Assembly (NCBI RefSeq): GCF_013409995.1
Contig: NZ_JACCBX010000008.1
Span: forward strand, 1-64,000
Length of the DNA stretch: 64,000 nucleotides
Origin: Neobacillus driksii
GTDB taxonomy: Bacteria > Bacillota > Bacilli > Bacillales > Cytobacillaceae
Direction of reading: 5' to 3'
Shown one piece after another: positions 34,219-43,128 of the stretch. The translations under genes were made by a program, and so were the position numbers. The notes under the pieces are model-generated. The model saw only the letters and a program-made list of their open reading frames with translations, did not search any database and was not told the DNA's origin. Every line of letters starts with the position of its first letter. Positions within the stretch are counted from its first letter, which is position 1.

Positions 34219-34974
34219 TTATCTCATAAGCCTTCCGCCATTAATGTCAAAAGTTGCTCCGGTTGTAAATCCACCAGTATCAGAGGTTAAATAGGAAACT
34301 AAATCTGAAACTTCTCGCGGTTCTCCCACACGTCTAAGTGGAATGGTCTCTACCATTTGGGCTAATTTAGCTGGATCCATTTTATCCATCTCTGGTGTAC
34401 GAATGGCAGCTGGAGCAACCGTATTAACAGTAATTCCATAAGGCGCTAACGATCTAGCAAAGACTTTACTTAACGCAATTTGTCCTGCCTTGGAAGCAGA
34501 ATAATGGGCACCCGAAGTTAGTGGACCTGCCTGCCCTCCAATTGAAGACATATTGATTATTCGTCCCCATCCTCTCTCTTTCATTGCAGGAATAACAGCT
34601 TGTGAAAAAAAGAATGTGCTTTTTAAATTGACAGATAAGACTTGATCCCATTCTTCCTCATGGATCTCTTCTATTGGAGTTTCAAAACGGATTCCTGCAT
34701 TATTTACTAGAATATCGATTCTACCCCACTCGTTTAAAACCTCGTTGACAGCACTTTTAATTCCGTTAATGTCAGATACATCCAATTGGATGAACATGAC
34801 TTGCTTCTGTAATTCTTCCTGTTGAAACCGATGTCTTGTTTGTTCAAGATTCGCCTTATTTCTGATCACAAAAACGACCTTTTTTCCTTCTTTTACGAAA
34901 TTTTCGGCGACAGCTAAACCTAGACCTTTATTTGCTCCGGTAACTATTGCGACTCTTTGTTCATTCATTTGCAT
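34219..34974 (-). CDS. SDR family oxidoreductase (FabG-like)
   Basis: Classical short-chain dehydrogenase of 251 residues. NAD(P) motif VTGANKGLGLAVAENF (TGxxxGxG), NNAG in ILVNNAGIRFETP, catalytic Ser in INMSSIGGQAGPLTS, and YxxxK in HYSASKAGQIALSK. Substrate is unknown; in context it may oxidise or reduce a product of the flavin monooxygenase just downstream. RBS GGGGAG, 7 nt. It opens the S2-driven unit. A decayed relative with the matching stretch SFRGQAGPLTS lies at 46.4-46.7 kb. Confidence 0.92.
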   Translation of the reverse strand: MQMNEQRVAIVTGANKGLGLAVAENFVKEGKKVVFVIRNKANLEQTRHRFQQEELQKQVMFIQLDVSDINGIKSAVNEVLNEWGRIDILVNNAGIRFETPIEEIHEEEWDQVLSVNLKSTFFFSQAVIPAMKERGWGRIINMSSIGGQAGPLTSGAHYSASKAGQIALSKVFARSLAPYGITVNTVAPAAIRTPEMDKMDPAKLAQMVETIPLRRVGEPREVSDLVSYLTSDTGGFTTGATFDINGGRLMR

Positions 34975-35199
34975 TAAATTTCTCCCCTTTTCAAAAAATT
35001 GAAAATTTTATAGACCGCAAGAATCCTATACTTAGCAGCTATCTTTTACGCGATTCCGTATTCCTTCAAAAAGACGGAATAAAATTTACAATACAATTAC
35101 GATATCCTCGTGTATTATGATCCGAATTTTGGCACGCTATCAGATCAGCTGCTAAAACGTTTTCATAGAGTAATTCTATTTATCTCTATAATAATAGTA

Positions 35200-35272
35200 G
35201 AATATTTGGAAAATTCTAACCACTGCATATTAGGTTTGAATATCCTAAAAAATTTAGTATGATTAGTATCAT
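35200..35272 (-). promoter_or_regulatory. Composite promoter module S2
   Basis: Plus-strand GAATATTTGGAAAATTC, then AACCACTGCATATTAGGTTT and GAATAT; the palindrome here is ATGATTAGTATCAT with its centre 65.5 bp from the first G. The arm sequence differs from S1 and S3 yet stays palindromic with the same TTAGTAT core. Upstream of the SDR-monooxygenase unit. Confidence 0.75.
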
Positions 35273-35294
35273 TTTGAAAAAATCCCTTTAGAGA

Positions 35295-35341
35295 AAAAAG
35301 AAGCTGATTACCATATCATATGTGATAATCAACTTCTTTTT
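35295..35341 (-). terminator. Terminator of the MFS gene
   Basis: AAAAAGAAG..TGATTA pairs with TAATCA..CTTCTTTTT, 4 bp after the stop codon. Confidence 0.85.
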
Positions 35342-35345
35342 GTGT

Positions 35346-36659
35346 TTATGCATTCTGGACTGTATCGGTAATCTTCATTTCTATTTTTTCTACTTGTTTC
35401 GGGCGAATTGCAGCCCACGCAAGTCCTCCAGCGATTAGCAATATAAAGGCGCAAATCTGGAAGGAATAATGAAATCCTGCTGCTGCACTTGAAGAGTTTT
35501 CTACAAGGTAACCTGTAACATATGGACCAACGATGCCGCCTAATGAGGTAAACGCCATAAACCATCCTTGAATTTTTCCTTGATGTTTCTTAGGAGACAG
35601 TTCTATTAATATAGCTGGTCCAAGTACGATTGTAATAACTCCAAAGGTTAAACCGAGGGATAATAAAACAATGGCCAACCAGTTGGAACTTGCCATAGAT
35701 CCAAAAAAGTAGCAGACCGCCCCAGCTAACAATACAGGACCAAGTACAAATACACGACCTTTTACGACACTTTTCGTTTTACGAAAAAGGCGGTCAGAAA
35801 TGGTTGAGAATGTTAGTAGTGATATCGTGATGAGAATCCATGGCAAAGCTACAACGATTTGTAATGTCTCTGCACTTAGTTGAAGAACATTCTCCATATA
35901 GTTAGGAAGCCAGTTCAACCCCAACGTAAACGCCCAGTACGTAGCAAAGCCACATAAAGCAATTAGAATGAAATTTTTCGAAAGCAAGAAAGATGAGAAT
36001 TTTGATGATTCTTGTTCGGGTGTCAATGGGTCAGAGTTGTCTTTTACCACTGAAGACTCTTCCTTTGAATCCGCCTTCCCTTTTACGACCCATAACCATA
36101 CAGACATCCAGATAACTCCAACAACTCCGGTAGCTATAAAAGCTGAACGCCATCCATAATTTCCAATGAGATTCATTAAAATAGGAGCTGATATCGCTAC
36201 TCCAAGAGGACTACCAATGGAAACGATTGAAAGACCAATTCCGCGTTTTTCCTTAGGCAGCCATTGGGATGCTGCCGTCACAGCTAAAGAATAGGAAGGC
36301 CCTTCTCCCATCCCTAAAATGATTCGTGTAATTAGTAAAAAGGCGAAACTTGATACAAATATAGTGGAAAACTGAACAAGAGACCAAATCACGACCATAC
36401 AGGCTATAACAATTCTTGTTCCAAATTTATCGGCGAGTGCTCCACCTAAGACTGCTGAAAGCGAGTATAATAGAAAAAATACACTGCCTACTATACCCCA
36501 TTGCTCCGGCGTTAATTCTAATTCTTCCATGATCGGAACCGATGCAAATCCAATAATGGCCTTATCAACATTACTGATAGCTGTTAGTAAAAACAATAGT
36601 GCAATGACAATCCATGCCTTTTTTGACATTTTTGATTCTTTCATGTTCTTTTGAGCCAT
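35346..36659 (-). CDS. MFS transporter, anion:cation symporter type
   Basis: 437 residues, twelve hydrophobic segments. NVDKAIIGFASVPIMEELEL after helix 1 and GALADKFGTR in loop 2-3 are typical of the ACS branch, which carries organic acids and aromatic acids; GEGPSYSLAVTAASQWLPKE follows helix 4-5. Start is ATG 36659, 7 nt after GGAGG; the frame opens at 36716. Probably imports the substrate of the island. Located downstream of the IacB-like gene, with a decayed DctM between, which suggests one transporter replaced another. Confidence 0.88.
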   Translation of the reverse strand: MAQKNMKESKMSKKAWIVIALLFLLTAISNVDKAIIGFASVPIMEELELTPEQWGIVGSVFFLLYSLSAVLGGALADKFGTRIVIACMVVIWSLVQFSTIFVSSFAFLLITRIILGMGEGPSYSLAVTAASQWLPKEKRGIGLSIVSIGSPLGVAISAPILMNLIGNYGWRSAFIATGVVGVIWMSVWLWVVKGKADSKEESSVVKDNSDPLTPEQESSKFSSFLLSKNFILIALCGFATYWAFTLGLNWLPNYMENVLQLSAETLQIVVALPWILITISLLTFSTISDRLFRKTKSVVKGRVFVLGPVLLAGAVCYFFGSMASSNWLAIVLLSLGLTFGVITIVLGPAILIELSPKKHQGKIQGWFMAFTSLGGIVGPYVTGYLVENSSSAAAGFHYSFQICAFILLIAGGLAWAAIRPKQVEKIEMKITDTVQNA

Positions 36660-36851
36660 AAATTGACCTCCAATAATATATAACATCAACATATTTAATT
36701 TTACTAAAATTTCCACTAATTTTAAAAATACTGATAATATTCAGAAAATATAGCCTGTGATTTTTTCATAAACGTAACCTTCCTATTATCATTATTCTTA
36801 TTTTAAAACATGATCTAAGTTCTATGTTTCATTTATTGTAGGTTTCAAACT

Positions 36852-37040
36852 TTAGACTAAAAAAGGAACGATCTGCGGAAATACGATAAGGTTGGGAACA
36901 ATTCTAGTATATGTAACGATAAAATACCCAGTCCCTTTAAAACAGTTGTAATTGAAATTTCCTTTGATATACCTTTCACGATAGAAGAGTTGATAAAAGC
37001 GTTAACTCCAACGGGCGGCGTATTTCCTACCCAGGCTCGT
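36852..37040 (-). pseudogene. C-terminal remnant of a TRAP transporter large permease (DctM)
   Basis: The minus strand reads GNTPPVGVNAFINSSIVKGI, then SITTVLKG, and after a frameshift GYFIVTYTRIVPNLIVFPQI then VPFL and a TAA stop at 36852. This is the conserved end of DctM proteins and parallels TPPVGVNVFVVQGLT in the intact DctM at 44256. The rest of the gene is gone. Confidence 0.75.
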
Positions 37041-37130
37041 TATACGATTCGTAGAATGATAGAAAACCAGACTCTGATCTTACAAGCCTCACAATGGTAG
37101 GGAAAAAGATTGGTATAGACAGGATTGAGA

Positions 37131-37154
37131 AGCCCCATGTATCCATGTGGGGCT
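37131..37154 (-). terminator. Hairpin after the IacB-like gene
   Basis: AGCCCCATG and CATGTGGGGCT form a stem of about 9-10 bp 17 bp after the stop; T-run weak. Confidence 0.6.
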
Positions 37155-37170
37155 CCGCCAATTAGTCTTC

Positions 37171-37533
37171 TTATTTTTCAAGTAAGAAAAACGGTCTGCC
37201 AATTACAGCTTCTAAACGGAAATACTTATCCAATCCAGTTGCACGGAATGAATTGGTCATATCTGCAACGGTTTGTAAATCTGGAACATTATAAAGGAAA
37301 CTTGCATGCCAACCAGCACTTCCAGCATGTCCAGCTGTTAAAATATCTCGGTCAATGGTGCCAAGTAACTCTGACCCATTCTCTCTCCATGAAGAAATAA
37401 TTTCATTTAATACAGGTAGAATCTCATTTGTTTTCTCCTCACCCGTTGTGTTAAACCACCCTGTTGATTCAAAATAGAACATTACTCTAAGTGGTGATGG
37501 TACTTGTGGTGCATCGTGTTTAATTCCAGCCAT
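37171..37533 (-). CDS. IacB-like small catabolic protein (120 aa)
   Basis: Begins MAGIKHDAPQVPSPLRVMFY, contains EILPVLNEIISSWRENGSEL and ends KYFRLEAVIGRPFFLLEK. The fold appears to be a ferredoxin-like or GYD/IacB-type small barrel; size and company (ACAD-type monooxygenase, SDR, flavin reductase) resemble the iac genes of indole-acetate degradation, where IacB is a small protein of unclear role. That match is by memory of the gene set, not a search. The last 15 or so codons recur in a decayed copy at 46222-46285, which shows the gene belongs to a duplicated set. RBS GGGAGG about 9 nt from ATG. Confidence 0.55.
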   Translation of the reverse strand: MAGIKHDAPQVPSPLRVMFYFESTGWFNTTGEEKTNEILPVLNEIISSWRENGSELLGTIDRDILTAGHAGSAGWHASFLYNVPDLQTVADMTNSFRATGLDKYFRLEAVIGRPFFLLEK

Positions 37534-37702
37534 TTTTATATTCCTCCCTTTTATCTCAGGTAATAATTCACTATTAATATCAATTGTTGATCCAGCGTAA
37601 CTAAGTTGACTCAGAAGCTAAAGTTAAGACAAGTTTAAGACTACTCCTCTTCCATAGCCAACTATACTTTTTATCACTTTTACCACTCTTAACAAGAATT
37701 TT

Positions 37703-38902
37703 TTACAAAATAGATTGTAAAACTCTTAGAGCATTTCCACCCACAATTTTCTCAATATCTTGTACCTTATAATTTTTCTTGATCAGCCATTTAATCATAT
37801 TACTCATGGCTTCAGTTGGGTTCTCTAATCCTTTGACAAAAGGAGAACTGTCATAGTCTTGATTCCCATGTGACTCATGAAGCGATAACATCGAATCGAA
37901 AGCGTCTTGCAGGGCTACATGATCTCCAAAAAATGTATCCGGTCCTAAACCAACATGTTCAATCCCGACTAAATCTATTAGATACTCTAAATGCTCCATA
38001 ACCGATTCAATGGTATGTTCATTGGGATTCTTAGAAGAAAGAGTGGTGTTTGGTGCAGCACAAACCCCGATAACCCCACCTTTTTCAGCACATGCGAGAA
38101 GAACTTCATCCCGTTTCATTCTTGATGAATCCCATACTTTCCTCGCTCCAGCATGGGTAATCATGACAGGTGATTCACTTGCTTCAATAACATCTAGGCT
38201 TGTTTGATCACCGCAATGCGAGATATCGATAACCATTCCAAGAGTATTCATTCTTTCTACTACTTTTCTGCCAAACTTCGTTAATCCGCCGTCGAATTTT
38301 TCAGTTAAACCGGACCCTAAAGTATTGGCTTCATTATAGGTGATCCCCATGCAGCGAATCCCTAGGCCATATAGAACATCTACCCGATCGACTTCATTTT
38401 CTAAAATACTTGCAGCTTCCAATGATGGTAGAATGGCCACCCGTTTTGATACCTTCGCTTCCTGTAAGTCCTTAAATGTTTTAGCAAGAAAGACGGTATC
38501 TTGTTTGGCTATGTCACAATAACGTATCCCCAAGGTTAAGATGACATCGTTCCACTTTAGCCCATTTTGCGATGTGATAATGGAGATTCCATCCATAAAA
38601 TTCTCAAATACAACATCAATGCCAGAGCGGGCTAAGCCCTCATAATCAAATTCTGTATGAAGCTGACGGCAATAAGGAATGATATCATCCGGAATTTTGG
38701 GAACTATAAATCCGTGGTCCCTTAGAGAAACGATCGGATAATATTTTTGAATCGTATTGAAAATACGTTCCTCCGATTCTGAAAGCTTCATCTCATAGGT
38801 ATTTCGGTATCTTTCCGATTGAGGGAGAGGATACGGTTTATAGTGTTTGCCAGGTGTTAGATATTGAAATGAGCGGTATCCATCATAATGTTTTACTGTC
38901 AT
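37703..38902 (-). CDS. Membrane-dipeptidase-like protein (peptidase M19)
   Basis: About 399 residues. Peptidase M19 metal-binding blocks are present: MVIDISHCGDQTSLDVIEAS with His and Asp, SPVMITHAGARKVWDSSRMK with the second His, and VGLGPDTFFGDHVALQDAFD near the end (normally GSDFDG). The usual N-terminal HxD of active dipeptidases is less clear, so a different hydrolase activity in the island is possible. Probable start is ATG 38902 (GGGG, 6 nt); the frame opens at 38914. Lies between flavin reductase and IacB-like genes in the S3 unit. Confidence 0.8.
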   Translation of the reverse strand: MTVKHYDGYRSFQYLTPGKHYKPYPLPQSERYRNTYEMKLSESEERIFNTIQKYYPIVSLRDHGFIVPKIPDDIIPYCRQLHTEFDYEGLARSGIDVVFENFMDGISIITSQNGLKWNDVILTLGIRYCDIAKQDTVFLAKTFKDLQEAKVSKRVAILPSLEAASILENEVDRVDVLYGLGIRCMGITYNEANTLGSGLTEKFDGGLTKFGRKVVERMNTLGMVIDISHCGDQTSLDVIEASESPVMITHAGARKVWDSSRMKRDEVLLACAEKGGVIGVCAAPNTTLSSKNPNEHTIESVMEHLEYLIDLVGIEHVGLGPDTFFGDHVALQDAFDSMLSLHESHGNQDYDSSPFVKGLENPTEAMSNMIKWLIKKNYKVQDIEKIVGGNALRVLQSIL

Positions 38903-39082
38903 AATCATCCCCACACTTTGTGAATAGTTATTTCCTGCAGTTTGTTCATGTAACCGTTGCCTCCACTAGGTTCGGAGTGTCCACATTTGATTAGGTTTTA
39001 ATAACTTTCCTTTTAAAAAGAAGAAATATAGATTTTTCACCTTATTAAACTAGTATTTCTTTTAATTTGATCATTTATTAAA

Positions 39083-39574
39083 TTATTGATTGTTCGCCGC
39101 AGGAATAGAAATGCTACAAATTTTCCCTTTATAGAAAAGAAGCGGTTGTTTCTCTTCTTTTCTAGAGATTGCTTTCACTAAACCCGTTACGATCCAATGG
39201 TCGCCGCCTTCTAGTACTTCATGAACATCACAAACAAGTGTTGATAGATTTTCTTTTAACATCGGAACTCCATCTTCAGAAAGTTCGTATTGTGCATTGG
39301 CAAATTTATCGGTGCCTTTTTTCGCAAATGTCCAACAATCACTTTCCTGCTCCTCAGATAAAATATTTACGACAAACGGACGGCCGGTTTGGAACGCCGG
39401 TACACTATAGCTATTCTTATCAATGCAAACTAAAATTAAAGGCGGGTCCAGCGACAATGATGAAAAGGCATTTGCTGTTAGCCCAATATTTTCTCCATTT
39501 TCGCCTTTAACTGTGATGATCGTAACTCCTGTCGCAAATGTTCCCAATGTATTTCGAAATTCTCTTTGATCCAT
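39083..39574 (-). CDS. Flavin reductase (HpaC/DIM6 family)
   Basis: 163 residues. Supplies reduced flavin to two-component monooxygenases. Family blocks: RNTLGTFATGVTIITVKGEN, IGLTANAFSSLSLDPPLILV, CIDKNSYSVPAFQTGRPFVV and NILSEEQ, with DHWIVTGLVKAI in the C-terminal part. Likely partner of the flavin monooxygenase at 33024, which lies in a different operon but is preceded by the same promoter module. First gene of the S3 unit. A decayed copy of its N-terminus is at 46757-46856. Confidence 0.9.
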   Translation of the reverse strand: MDQREFRNTLGTFATGVTIITVKGENGENIGLTANAFSSLSLDPPLILVCIDKNSYSVPAFQTGRPFVVNILSEEQESDCWTFAKKGTDKFANAQYELSEDGVPMLKENLSTLVCDVHEVLEGGDHWIVTGLVKAISRKEEKQPLLFYKGKICSISIPAANNQ

Positions 39575-39680
39575 AAAAGCCCATCCCCTTTTTTCTTATT
39601 CAAACTCCTATAATGACGACAATCCAATCATTCACGCGAAAAATGAACTTTTTTGTATCCTGCCGATAATAAATATTCTA

Positions 39681-39757
39681 GAATATTCCGAACATTCAAA
39701 CTACAGCATAATCGGTCTAAATTTCTCGTTCTATTTAACACTATTAGTATAGTGTTA
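39681..39757 (-). promoter_or_regulatory. Composite promoter module S3
   Basis: Plus-strand GAATATTCCGAACATTC, AAACTACAGCATAATCGGTC and the palindrome TAACACTAT-N4-ATAGTGTTA (39736-39757), centre 65.5 bp from the first G of GAATATT, as in S1 and S2. About 107 bp upstream of the flavin reductase start. Confidence 0.75.
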
Positions 39758-39814
39758 TTTATTGTAAGGTAACTTATCCTCTTAATCGTTCGTTAACTAG
39801 ATAAAGTTTTTGTT

Positions 39815-40783
39815 TCAATTTGTTGACATATTTACCGTATTTTTATCTAGCAAAACAGGTTGCCCATTCCCTCTTTCCAACATTTTTATTAAAAGATAAA
39901 GAAGACGATTATAAGGCATAGGAATTTGATTAAGCTCTCCTTTCTTCAACAAAGCACCATTCAAATATTCAATTTCGGTCGGTTGACCTCGTTGTATATC
40001 TTGATACATCGATGAAAGATGACTTCCAGACATAGAAGGATTGAGTGCAGCAATAATAGTTTCGGTAATATATTTTTTGTTCAGTTCTATCCCTTCTACT
40101 TCCGCAACCTTTATGATTTCATCTAAAATAGGATCTATGATTTCATAAAAATGGCAATAAGTCCCTATCACTCCAGCCGAACTTTTCGTTAACGTACAAA
40201 GCGGATTCATCACAGAATTAAAAGCCACCTTATTCCAAATACTTTTGATGACATTTTCAGAAATGATTGCATGAATGGCTGAATGATTGAATATCTGAAT
40301 AATTCGTTCAGCCTCTTCTTTCTGTTGGCCAGTCACATCCATGATTTCGGTTTTTCCTGAACCAAACGCTTCAACCATTCCAGGTCCGCTCAATTTTGCT
40401 GAGTACGTCGTAACACCTACAAATAATTGTTCTTTGGATACATATTTTGTTAATACCTCTATATTTCCAAGTCCATTTTGTAGAGTGAGGACTTGGGTGC
40501 GTTCTGATATCAGATGCAAACAACTTTTCATCATGGATTCTGTCTTTGTTGATTTCGTAAGGATGATCAATAAGTCTACTTCCCCCGCACAATCTTTCGG
40601 AAGATGTGCTGGTATGTAGACTTGTTCCTTACCCTTTTCATTTATTACCATTAGTCCATTTTGTTGGATGGCCTCAACATGCTCCTCCCAATCATCGATT
40701 AGCTGTACATGATAATCATTTTTATAAAGTGCAGAACCCACACGACTTCCCATTGCTCCAGCACCTACAATCACAATGTTCAT
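39815..40783 (-). CDS. Ketopantoate-reductase family protein
   Basis: 322 residues with N-terminal Rossmann motif VIVGAGAMGSRVGSALY, LTLQNGLGNIEVL, the catalytic Lys/Asn region ENVIKSIWNKVAFNSVMNPL and SSMYQDIQRGQPTEIEYLNG, the family signature. Besides pantothenate synthesis, such enzymes serve as 2-oxo/hydroxy-acid dehydrogenases in catabolic clusters; location favours the latter. Start ATG 40783 with AAGGAGG 9 nt upstream; the frame opens at 40807. Confidence 0.88.
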   Translation of the reverse strand: MNIVIVGAGAMGSRVGSALYKNDYHVQLIDDWEEHVEAIQQNGLMVINEKGKEQVYIPAHLPKDCAGEVDLLIILTKSTKTESMMKSCLHLISERTQVLTLQNGLGNIEVLTKYVSKEQLFVGVTTYSAKLSGPGMVEAFGSGKTEIMDVTGQQKEEAERIIQIFNHSAIHAIISENVIKSIWNKVAFNSVMNPLCTLTKSSAGVIGTYCHFYEIIDPILDEIIKVAEVEGIELNKKYITETIIAALNPSMSGSHLSSMYQDIQRGQPTEIEYLNGALLKKGELNQIPMPYNRLLYLLIKMLERGNGQPVLLDKNTVNMSTN

Positions 40784-40864
40784 TTGATCGTTCCTCCTTT
40801 TTACCAAACGATTTTTATGTATACAATCTTCCGTTTACTTTTTACTAGAAAATAACAAAAAGAA

Positions 40865-40892
40865 GTAGTGGTTATCGACTGACATCCACTAC
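40865..40892 (-). terminator. Terminator downstream of the hydroxyacyl-CoA dehydrogenase unit
   Basis: GTAGTGG and CCACTAC stem; the minus strand continues TTCTTTTTG. Confidence 0.7.
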
Positions 40893-41002
40893 CATATATT
40901 TTTCGAACGAAGCACTAGATCATGTTTCATGCGGCTACAAAGCTAATATTTTCGTCCAACGTATCAGGGGCGAGATAGGCTTTTACACTGGAATCTATCT
41001 CT

Positions 41003-41998
41003 CTAGTTGTATTGTTTTTTAACATCTGTCAGATACCCTAGATGCTTCAGCAAATCCACAAATTTCTGAAGGGTTTCGACTTGATATTCATCGATATTTT
41101 TCCCTTCAAATGAATAAAAGCCTTTCCCTGTTTTCATCCCGATTTCGCCTGTATTCATTTTATTTTCAATAATCTCTGGAGGAGCAAATCGTTCTTCACC
41201 CATCGAATCTTTTAAATAGTGACTGGCATGGTAGAGCGTCTCGGCACCGCCCCAATCGATAAATTCTAAGAGTCCTAGAATAGCAAAACGGAGACCGAAC
41301 CCTACCGTAGATGCCTTATCAATATCTTCAACGGTTGCGACTCCCTCTTCCACAAGACGAGATGCTTCATTCATAGCTAGCGCTTGAATTCTTGGTACAA
41401 TAAAGCCTGGTGAAGGGGCACAAATTACAGGAACTTTCCCTATGCCTTCAAGTAAGCTGGTCATTTTTTGCAAGTATTCAGAACTAGTTGATTCCGATGG
41501 ACTTACTTCTACTAACGGCATTAAATAAGCAGGATTCAACCAATGGGTATTCATAAATCGTTCTTTCCCTTGAATATATTCAACTAAATCATTGGCTGAA
41601 AAAGATGAAGTGGTAGAGGCAATGATTGTATTCTCTGACAGAATCTCACAGATTGAGGCAAATACGGATTTTTTCACCTCTAAAATTTCTGGTACTGCTT
41701 CAAATAGTACATCTGAGTTTTGCCAGGAAAGATTGTGGTCTTTCATCGAACAGACTTCAACTTGACTTAAAATGGTCTCAACGGACTCTCTTGCTATTAC
41801 ATTTGTCGCGACTAGAATCTCTGATTGATTCCTTAATTCGTTATAAACCTGTTCTTTTAACTGGAGAAACTCTTCCCTTGTTCGTTCTTTAATATCAATC
41901 AACGTGACAGGATACCCTTGATTGGCGAAAGAAAGGGAGATTCCTCTCCCCATCCTTCCTGCCCCCGCTACCGCAATGGACCCATTAGTTAATTTCAT
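41003..41998 (-). CDS. 3-hydroxyacyl-CoA dehydrogenase family protein
   Basis: 331 residues. NAD motif VAGAGRMGRGISLSFANQGY, then ASTTSSFSANDLVEYI, RFMNTHWLNPAYLMPLVEVS with catalytic His, and C-terminal domain PGFIVPRIQALAMNEASRLV. The sequence resembles lambda-crystallin-type and carnitine dehydrogenases as much as fatty-acid enzymes. It overlaps the upstream opine dehydrogenase by 14 bp, so the two are translationally coupled. After the six-A run at 41015-41020 the alternative frame stays open and protein-like to 40927 (EIDSSVKAYLAPDTLDENIS), so a one-base indel may have removed a C-terminal tail of about 29 residues. Confidence 0.88.
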   Translation of the reverse strand: MKLTNGSIAVAGAGRMGRGISLSFANQGYPVTLIDIKERTREEFLQLKEQVYNELRNQSEILVATNVIARESVETILSQVEVCSMKDHNLSWQNSDVLFEAVPEILEVKKSVFASICEILSENTIIASTTSSFSANDLVEYIQGKERFMNTHWLNPAYLMPLVEVSPSESTSSEYLQKMTSLLEGIGKVPVICAPSPGFIVPRIQALAMNEASRLVEEGVATVEDIDKASTVGFGLRFAILGLLEFIDWGGAETLYHASHYLKDSMGEERFAPPEIIENKMNTGEIGMKTGKGFYSFEGKNIDEYQVETLQKFVDLLKHLGYLTDVKKQYN

Positions 41999-43085
41999 AT
42001 TGGATCACGCCTTTTTCCAAAATCTCTTTCACTTGCTCTACCGTTTTATGAGAAAGTCCTAAGTTCTCCATCGTTCTGCCTTTCTTGCGCAAATCTTCCC
42101 CTAACACACTGGATGCAATAGCCAATAGACCGGACGCAACTGGTACAGGAACCTTTAACCATTCACCTAAGGAAACAAGGAAAGCAAGTCCGCATGCCAC
42201 ATCTTCTCTCATATAGCGGTGATGATAGAGATTAAGAGGTTCATGCCAATCATGTCCATCTACGAGCTTCTCGTGTGCACCGTTTCCATACATCCACTCG
42301 TCTCCGTCATGATTATAGTGATCCTCGAGCGGAAAGTGAGGGGCCGTATATCCTAATGCTTCACGAATGCTGATCCGTTCTGCATCAAGTGCTCGATGAA
42401 CATTTCGAATTGCAGGCTGGGTGCCTTCATCATGAATATCCCATTTATCAAAATGTTCAATGGGTCCTGCATTCATTAAGATAAGTGGCGGGTGAATAAT
42501 CGGTCCAGCATTCATCAAAGCTCCATCAAGAGCATCATGATTCTCTTCAATCGCAGGAAAGGCTTCTTTTAAAATCCGAAAGGCATAGTCTGCTTGGTTA
42601 CTAGGGAAGACCCCTGTTGGAAGCCTTGTCCCGCGTCCTGAAATTGAAACCGTTTCTTCATCGTGTTTTCTTGCTAAATAAGGCAGGGTTCCTGTTTCTG
42701 CAAACATCACATTTGCTTTACAGCCTTCCTCTACAAGAACCTTGGACATTAGGTAGCTGCCGAATGTTCCAGGTGGTAAGAAAATAACTTGGCCATCTTC
42801 TAAAATCGGTGCCAACTGTTTGGCAAGTGAGCTTTGCGTGACCGCGGGTAGAGGAATGACAATGAGCCGTACCCCTTGAATCGCCTCTTTCAGATTAGTC
42901 GTAGCATTCGCTAACGTAACCGTCCTATTTCCCTTAAAGTCTTTTACATTAATCGTTTTTGTTTCCAATACGATTTGAAAGGCTTCTTCATTTCGTCTCC
43001 ATAGATTGACCTCATGACGTTGTTCCGTTAAATCTACTGCTGCCGCATAAGCCCCATTTCCTCCACCAAGAACCGCAATCTTCAT
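41985..43085 (-). CDS. NAD/NADP octopine/nopaline (opine) dehydrogenase family
   Basis: 366 residues. N-terminal Rossmann motif IAVLGGGNGAYAAAVDL, GVRLIVIPLPAVTQSSLA, and a C-terminal opine dehydrogenase domain containing MNAGPIIHPPLILMNAG, ALGYTAPHFPLEDHYNHDG and DGHDWHEPLNLYHHRYMRED, the conserved His/Asp catalytic region. Such enzymes make or oxidise N-(carboxyalkyl) amino acids. Together with the TRAP importer upstream and the hydroxyacyl-CoA dehydrogenase downstream, it suggests oxidation of an imported opine-like or amino-acid derivative. RBS GGAGG, 7 nt. Confidence 0.88.
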   Translation of the reverse strand: MKIAVLGGGNGAYAAAVDLTEQRHEVNLWRRNEEAFQIVLETKTINVKDFKGNRTVTLANATTNLKEAIQGVRLIVIPLPAVTQSSLAKQLAPILEDGQVIFLPPGTFGSYLMSKVLVEEGCKANVMFAETGTLPYLARKHDEETVSISGRGTRLPTGVFPSNQADYAFRILKEAFPAIEENHDALDGALMNAGPIIHPPLILMNAGPIEHFDKWDIHDEGTQPAIRNVHRALDAERISIREALGYTAPHFPLEDHYNHDGDEWMYGNGAHEKLVDGHDWHEPLNLYHHRYMREDVACGLAFLVSLGEWLKVPVPVASGLLAIASSVLGEDLRKKGRTMENLGLSHKTVEQVKEILEKGVIQYEIN

Positions 43086-43128
43086 TTAACTTCCTCCATT
43101 CATATTTTGATTATGGGTATTTTCTTTC

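Larger units (their letters stand above)
36660..37170. other. Intergenic region with a decayed gene
   Basis: No intact gene. Contains the DctM remnant and a hairpin. Confidence 0.6.

Noticed and set aside
36720..36790. Fourth promoter module upstream of the MFS gene
   Set aside because: ACTGATAATATTCAG resembles the core, but there is no palindrome at the required 65.5-bp distance.
32329..39757. Sigma-54 promoters in the three modules
   Set aside because: No TGGCAC-N5-TTGC element, and the regulator has no sigma-54 interaction ATPase domain despite its XylR-type N-terminus.
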